Shown here: positions 14,061 to 17,861 of the stretch, one piece after another | Position numbering within the stretch: position 1 is the first letter of the stretch | How the letters are laid out: each line of letters starts with the position of its first letter | NCBI GenBank assembly: GCA_031267005.1 | Contig: JAIRZX010000595.1 | Location: 1-17,861, forward strand | Direction: 5' to 3' | DNA from: Deltaproteobacteria bacterium | Lineage (GTDB): Bacteria; Desulfobacterota; Desulfarculia; Adiutricales; Adiutricaceae | DNA: 17,861 bases | Translations under genes and position numbers: made by a program | Notes under the pieces: generated by a model | The model's input: only the letters and a program-made list of their open reading frames with translations | Databases searched by the model: none | What the model was told of the DNA's origin: nothing

Positions 14061-15128
14061 CTACGGCCTTAAAGCCGCGGACGCGAGGCCCAGGCCCTCG
14101 TCCTCGCCGGAAACGAGGTTAAGGTTGGCCACGGCCTGGGTGGCCGCGCCCCTGGCGAGGTTGTCGATGACGGAGACTATCTTGAGCATGCCCGCCGCCT
14201 CGTCGCGGAAGAGGGCCACGTCGCAGAAGTTGGTGCCGCGCACGTCGGCTGTCTCGGGCACCGCGCCCTCCCCCCGGAAGCGCACGAAGCGCTCGGAGGC
14301 GTAGCGTTCCTCGTAGAGGTCCCTCAGCTCAGGGTAGGGCGGGAGCTTTTCGGCGTCCAGGTACACCGTGGCCTCTATGCCGCGGTTCATGGGGACAAGG
14401 TGCGGGGTGAAGGTCAGCCTCAGGGGCTTCCCACCGGCCAAGGCGAGCTGCTGGGCCATCTCGGGGGTATGGGCGTGGCCTACGACCTTGTAGGGGCGGA
14501 AGTTCTCGGCGACCTCGGCGAAGAGGTTGGGGACCGAGGCCGATCTCCCCGCCCCCGAGACCCCGCTCTTGCAGTCGCAGACGACGGGAGAGTCCGGCCC
14601 GAGCAGGCTCTTCTCGGCCAGGGGCAGAAGGGAAAGGATCACGCAAGTGGGGTAGCACCCGGGGTTAGCCACCAGCCGGGCCTTCCTTATCTCCGCGCGG
14701 TGGATCTCCGGAAGGCCGTAGACCGCTTCGGCGAGGAATTCCGGGGCCGTGTGCTCGCACTTGTACCACTCGGGGTACATCAAAGGCGATTTCAGGCGGA
14801 AATCGCCGGTAAGGTCTATGACCTTGGCCCCCAGCGCGAGCACCCTCGGGACCAGGGCCATGGAGGCCCTGTGGGAGACCGCGAGGAAGAAGGCCTCGGG
14901 GAAGCGCGCGGGGTCCTTCTCCTTAATCTTTTCCAGATCGGCCGGATCCTCCAGCGCGAGATCCCGGTAGCCCGGGACGCCGGAGAGCTGGGGGAGCATG
15001 TCGGCCAGGCGCCTGCCAGCGTCGCCCCTGGAAGTTACGACCGTCACCTCGGTCCCGGGCCTTCCGCTTAAGACGCCAAGCACCGCCGACCCCGTGTAGC
15101 CTATCGCCCCTACCACGCCTACCTTCAT
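14061..15128 (-). CDS. argC: N-acetyl-gamma-glutamyl-phosphate reductase
   Basis: This 355-residue protein has the size and motifs of ArgC, which reduces N-acetylglutamyl phosphate to the semialdehyde with NADPH in arginine biosynthesis. The N-terminal Rossmann motif is VGVVGAIGYTG (3-13); the family usually has GASGYTG, so Ile replaces Ser. The catalytic Cys is C158 in ANPGCYPT. KSGVSGAGR (187-195) and GHAHTPEM (217-224, with the active-site His) follow, and the C-terminal dehydrogenase part includes FTPHLVPMNRGI and DNLARGAATQA. The protein looks complete and active. No other arginine genes are in the window. bioY follows in the same direction after about 100 bases, so they may be cotranscribed by chance of position. 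Confidence 0.96.
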   Translation of the reverse strand: MKVGVVGAIGYTGSAVLGVLSGRPGTEVTVVTSRGDAGRRLADMLPQLSGVPGYRDLALEDPADLEKIKEKDPARFPEAFFLAVSHRASMALVPRVLALGAKVIDLTGDFRLKSPLMYPEWYKCEHTAPEFLAEAVYGLPEIHRAEIRKARLVANPGCYPTCVILSLLPLAEKSLLGPDSPVVCDCKSGVSGAGRSASVPNLFAEVAENFRPYKVVGHAHTPEMAQQLALAGGKPLRLTFTPHLVPMNRGIEATVYLDAEKLPPYPELRDLYEERYASERFVRFRGEGAVPETADVRGTNFCDVALFRDEAAGMLKIVSVIDNLARGAATQAVANLNLVSGEDEGLGLASAALRP

Positions 15129-15221
15129 GACGTCAGCCGCCTTTCGTTACGCCCCCCGGAAGCCGTCCTGCGGGCTAGAAGCCCGCAAAAGCGCGGGGGG
15201 ATCTGGGGTTCCGAGGAACTT

Positions 15222-15277
15222 GCGGATCCGAGGATCCGAGGATCTGCGGAGCTTGAGGATCCGAGGATCTGCGGAGC
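15222..15277. repeat. 25-bp tandem repeat with GGATCCGAGGATCTG units
   Basis: A 23-base word (GAGGATCCGAGGATCT...GGAGC) occurs at 15230-15252 and again exactly at 15255-15277. A half-related piece precedes it from 15222. The unit itself contains an internal GAGGATC duplication. Confidence 0.88.
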
Positions 15278-15494
15278 CGATGAGCAAGGGACCTGATTGT
15301 CTGTTGACCTGTGGATATCAGAATCCGAGTTGCGCCCACGGGCTTCCGAAAGCCTGCGGCCCGCAAGCCAGCGGCCCGCAAGCCGGCCAAGGGCCCTCCC
15401 GGAACCTTGCCCCGCGCGTCCGGAAAGGATAACGGAGCCTCCCGCGCGCATGGAGCTTGACCCCGGAAAACCACGTCCGGCGGGGCCTCGGCAA

Positions 15495-15539
15495 TAAAAA
15501 AGGATCCGGTCCCTTCCCGCTCAGGAGGGGCCCGGATCC
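15495..15539 (-). terminator. Rho-independent terminator of rplM-rpsI
   Basis: On the minus strand GGATCCGGGCCCCTCC (15538-15523 region) pairs with GGAAGGGACCGGATCC (to 15502) with two mismatches in a 16-bp stem. It is followed by TTTTTTATT (15501-15493). It lies about 45 bases after the rpsI stop. Confidence 0.88.
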
Positions 15540-15580
15540 GCTTGATTTCCGCGTGGCTGGGAGCCCCCTCGGGGGCGGGT

Positions 15581-15976
15581 CTACCTCTTCGAGTACTGGA
15601 AGCGGGCCCTCGCGCCCTTCTGGCCGTACTTCTTGCGCTCCTTCTCGCGGCTGTCGCGGGTGAGGAGCCCGGCCTTCTTCAGGGCCGGACGGAGTTCGGA
15701 GTCGTAGGCCTCCAGGGCCTTGGCGATGCCGTGGCGCACGGCGCCGGCCTGGCCGGAGACGCCGCCTCCGGAGGCCAGGATGTAGATGTCGAATTTCCCG
15801 TGGTTGTTCGTGAGCGACAGGGCCTGCTCGGCCACGATGCGCAGGGTCTCCCGGCCGAAGTATTCCTGGAGGGAACGGCGCTTGTTGACGGTTACCGTAC
15901 CCGATCCGGCGGCCAGCCAGACCCTGGCGATGGCGTTCTTGCGTTTGCCTGTGGCGTAGAACCTTTCGATTGGCAT
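15581..15976 (-). CDS. rpsI: 30S ribosomal protein S9
   Basis: The 131-residue protein is a full S9: N-terminal FYATGKRKNAIARVWL, central ASGGGVSGQAGAVRHGIAKAL (68-88), and the conserved basic tail ending in FQYSKR, which reaches the ribosomal P-site. GAGGAA seven bases before the ATG is a good ribosome binding site. It follows rplM after 34 bases in the standard L13-S9 operon order and is closed by a strong terminator. Confidence 0.98.
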   Translation of the reverse strand: MPIERFYATGKRKNAIARVWLAAGSGTVTVNKRRSLQEYFGRETLRIVAEQALSLTNNHGKFDIYILASGGGVSGQAGAVRHGIAKALEAYDSELRPALKKAGLLTRDSREKERKKYGQKGARARFQYSKR

Positions 15977-16010
15977 GAAGTCGTTCCTCGGGATCTCTAT
16001 AAATGGGAGC

Positions 16011-16448
16011 CTACAGCTCGATCTTCTCGGGCTTCTGGGGGGCGTGGGGGTGGGCCGGGCCAGAGTAGACCTTGAGCTTCTTCAGTTGCCTGCGGCCCAG
16101 CGTGTTCTTGGGGAGCATGCCACGGACGGCGCGCATGAGCACGTCGCAGGGCTTCTTCGCCAGCAGGGCCTTCGCTTTGGTTTCCTTGAGGCCCCCGATG
16201 AAGCCGGTATAGTGCCGGTAGATCTTGTCCTCCAGCTTGCGGCCGGTGAAGCGGACCTTCTCGGCATTCACGACGACCACGAAGTCGCCGGTGTCGCAGT
16301 GGGGGGTGAAGATCGCCTTGTGCTTGCCGCGGAGGCGGACGGCTATCTCGGAGGCCAGGCGCCCTACGACCTTGTCGGCGGCGTCCACGATGAACCACTT
16401 GCGGTCCACCTCGGGCTCCTTGGCCATGAAAGACTTGTTGATATCCAT
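16011..16448 (-). CDS. rplM: 50S ribosomal protein L13
   Basis: The 145-residue protein is a complete L13: RKWFIVDAADKVVGRLASEIAVRLRGK near the N terminus, FTPHCDTGDFVVVVNAEKV (47-65), KIYRHYTGFIGGLK, and the MLPKNTLGRRQLKKLKVY signature (111-128). The start at 16448 gives MDINKSFMAK; M8 is a less likely alternative because the family normally has several residues before this Met. First gene of the rplM-rpsI operon, with a promoter about 100 bases upstream. Confidence 0.98.
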   Translation of the reverse strand: MDINKSFMAKEPEVDRKWFIVDAADKVVGRLASEIAVRLRGKHKAIFTPHCDTGDFVVVVNAEKVRFTGRKLEDKIYRHYTGFIGGLKETKAKALLAKKPCDVLMRAVRGMLPKNTLGRRQLKKLKVYSGPAHPHAPQKPEKIEL

Positions 16449-16543
16449 AATCTCTTGCTACCTTGAGGGGCCTGGACGTAATGGGCGCCTATCGCGGGGG
16501 AACGCTCCCCCCTCTTTAGGGCGCGAAAAGGCCTGAACTTGTG

Positions 16544-16573
16544 CTTATAGCACTGCGTAACCCCGCCTGTCAA
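16544..16573 (-). promoter_or_regulatory. Sigma-70-type promoter of rplM-rpsI
   Basis: On the minus strand a perfect TTGACA (16573-16568) is separated by 18 bases from TATAAG (16549-16544). Transcription should start near 16537, leaving a leader of about 90 bases before rplM, long enough for translational feedback control, though I identify no specific structure. Confidence 0.8.
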
Positions 16574-17405
16574 GGGGAATCGCGCCTCGCGCCCGGCCGC
16601 CTCCGGGGCCCCCGCCGGGCGCGGGTCTGGCCTTTCGCGGGAAGGGGCGGCCCTTGGGAGCCTGAAGGCGCCCGATTTTCGAAACCGGCGCCGCCCCCGT
16701 CCGGGGTCCCGGCGCGGCGGCCGGGGACGGCATCCGCCGCCTCCCGCTCGCGCCCGGAATATATACAGGCTTTCGGGGCGGATTTCAAGGTGCCCCGAGG
16801 ACGGCCCCGGCGGGCCCGCTCGCGCCCCCCTCCTCCTACCCCCCACGGCCTGCGGACGAGGCGGGAGTGCCCTGCGGCGGCTTAAGGCGAAAGCCGTGCG
16901 GTGGCGCCCCGCGAGGGTCTGGCAAGGCGCCTCCCGTTCCGGGTTCGTCCGACGGGCGCCGCCCGGGCGATCGCGCCGTTTTAGAGTCAGCGGCGGAAAA
17001 AGGGATGATTGTTTCAAAGGCTAAACCTTTGAAATTATTGGATAAAATGTATCCGTTCTCGGGCGGAGAGACCAAGTGTTTTCAGAAGACAGTTCGGAAG
17101 CCTGAAGCTAAAGGCAGGGCTAGGAAGAAAGTTAGCCGAAAGAAAATCTCCGGGAAGCCGGGGATGTACTTTGCCGGTTCCTGAATAAGGTTTACCGGTA
17201 GGTCATGGGAGGGTGTCCGAGACCCAAATGAGGGTAGCTGGGACGCCGATGAGGTCCGATACCGAAGGCGGTTTACTTGCGAGATATGAGGAAGCATGGG
17301 CGAATTCCTCGCCTCATCGTGAACGGGTAACACAACATATTGGGTTGAGCTATAATTCTGATTTTCGATTATTGCTGTATATTTCACGCTCAATCCCGGA
17401 TTCCC
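16574..17405. other. Gene-poor region with a base-composition change
   Basis: From 16574 to about 16985 the DNA is very G+C-rich and shows no recognisable gene. From about 16990 to 17405 it becomes clearly richer in A+T. A 59-codon frame (17005-17184, plus; MIVSKAKPLK start, very basic) and a 126-codon minus-strand frame (17082-17462) exist, but neither resembles a known protein and neither has a good ribosome binding site. The composition shift and the broken gene that follows suggest recently acquired or rearranged DNA. Confidence 0.5.
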
Positions 17406-17861
17406 GAACTCTTCAAGGACCTGTGGATCGGCGCCCAAAGCGACTACGGCTTCCCGCGGCACCCGGTCCTGAAGTTCAACATGGCCTATGACGATTTAAA
17501 AGTCAGGGACGATCTTGTTTCCGAGATCAAGTGGAGCTTGCAAAAACAGGCAGTTAAACACGGAGTACGGTTAAATACTGAGAGATCGTACGGGGGGATG
17601 ATGGAAGATCTCCTGGAAGGCATCCACGAAAAGCACGGCGTCGGCGCCGTCATCCTGGTGGACGAGTACGACGCTCCGGTGACCGATCATATTTCGGACA
17701 GGAATCTCGCTTTGGCTTGCCGGGACGTCCTGCATGATTTTTACAGGTCCATAAAAAAGAACATTGAACACGTCCGCTTCGCCTTCGTCACGGGCATAAC
17801 CAGGTTCGCCATGACTTCCCTGGACTCCGGAGCCAACATGTTCAAAGACATCTCGATTGAC
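17406..17861 (+). pseudogene. 5'-truncated AAA-ATPase-like (PF09820/DUF1703 type) gene, continuing past the window
   Basis: The frame beginning at 17406 is open for 152 codons to the window edge. It matches the AAA-ATPase-like family that usually carries a C-terminal PD-(D/E)XK nuclease-like domain. It opens with the ELFKDLWIG motif, then HPVLKFN, the Walker-B-like VILVDEYDAPV, RDVLHDFYRSIKKN, and the sensor-like FAFVTGITRF with a closing MFKDISID. In the family about 50-60 residues precede ELF-LWI, including a PRRFGKS Walker A. Here an in-frame stop lies at 17346-17348, no start codon occurs between it and 17406, and I found no Walker A in the other frames upstream. The first in-frame ATG is at 17481. 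I therefore call it truncated at the 5' end; a long internal rearrangement is the alternative. Confidence 0.75.

Larger units (their letters stand above)
15129..15580. other. Repeat-bearing intergenic region between argC and rpsI
   Basis: No gene is supported. It holds a 25-bp-period GGATCC-containing repeat (15230-15277) and the rplM-rpsI terminator (15495-15539). The argC promoter should lie here but I could not pick a convincing one. Confidence 0.6.

Overview
The window is visibly G+C-rich bacterial DNA. It carries a compact set of real genes separated by unusually long intergenic stretches packed with short tandem repeats. Gene content (rplM-rpsI, argC, a BioY biotin uptake pair, CpoB/YbgF, a CheA-based signalling operon, and a probable flagellar-associated pair behind a sigma-54-like promoter) suggests a flagellated Gram-negative bacterium. 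The style of the ribosomal, ArgC and CheA proteins reminds me of Desulfobacterota (the former Deltaproteobacteria). That lineage call is inference from recognition, not from a search. Because the DNA is so G+C-rich, almost every real gene has long open frames on its opposite strand; these were rejected as shadows.

Layout. Positions 1-480 hold a perfect 10-bp tandem array that fades into degenerate copies. An ISAzo13-type transposase whose catalytic residues look lost lies at 880-2163 (minus). About 1.5 kb follows without a recognisable gene. A four-gene minus-strand operon then runs from 8030 down to 3655: a CheY-like receiver, a CheA kinase, a double-receiver protein, and a membrane-anchored coiled-coil protein. 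A terminated CpoB/YbgF lipoprotein gene lies at 8798-9730 (minus). A G-run-rich repeat region (9950-10110) and a sigma-54-like promoter (10823-10838) precede a translationally coupled plus-strand pair at 10906-12062. Then come bioY and a bioM/ecfA-like ATPase (13960-12178, minus), argC (15128-14061, minus), and rplM-rpsI (16448-15581, minus) with a clear promoter and terminator. The right edge has a more A+T-rich patch and a 5'-truncated AAA-ATPase-like (PF09820 type) gene that runs off the window.

The most striking item is the CheA protein. Its domains read P3-P4-P5-P1-(P2-like), a circular permutation of the usual P1-P2-P3-P4-P5. It sits in an operon with two receiver proteins and a one-pass membrane coiled-coil protein, and without receptor, CheW, CheR or CheB genes in view. 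I infer a dedicated phosphorelay whose output is not classical chemotaxis. The second theme is minisatellite-like repeats with many different unit lengths (7, 9, 10, 15, 21, 25, 30, 33-40 and 84 bp). They occur in most intergenic regions and also inside genes, including an in-frame 28-residue repeat that extends BioY to nearly twice its normal size.
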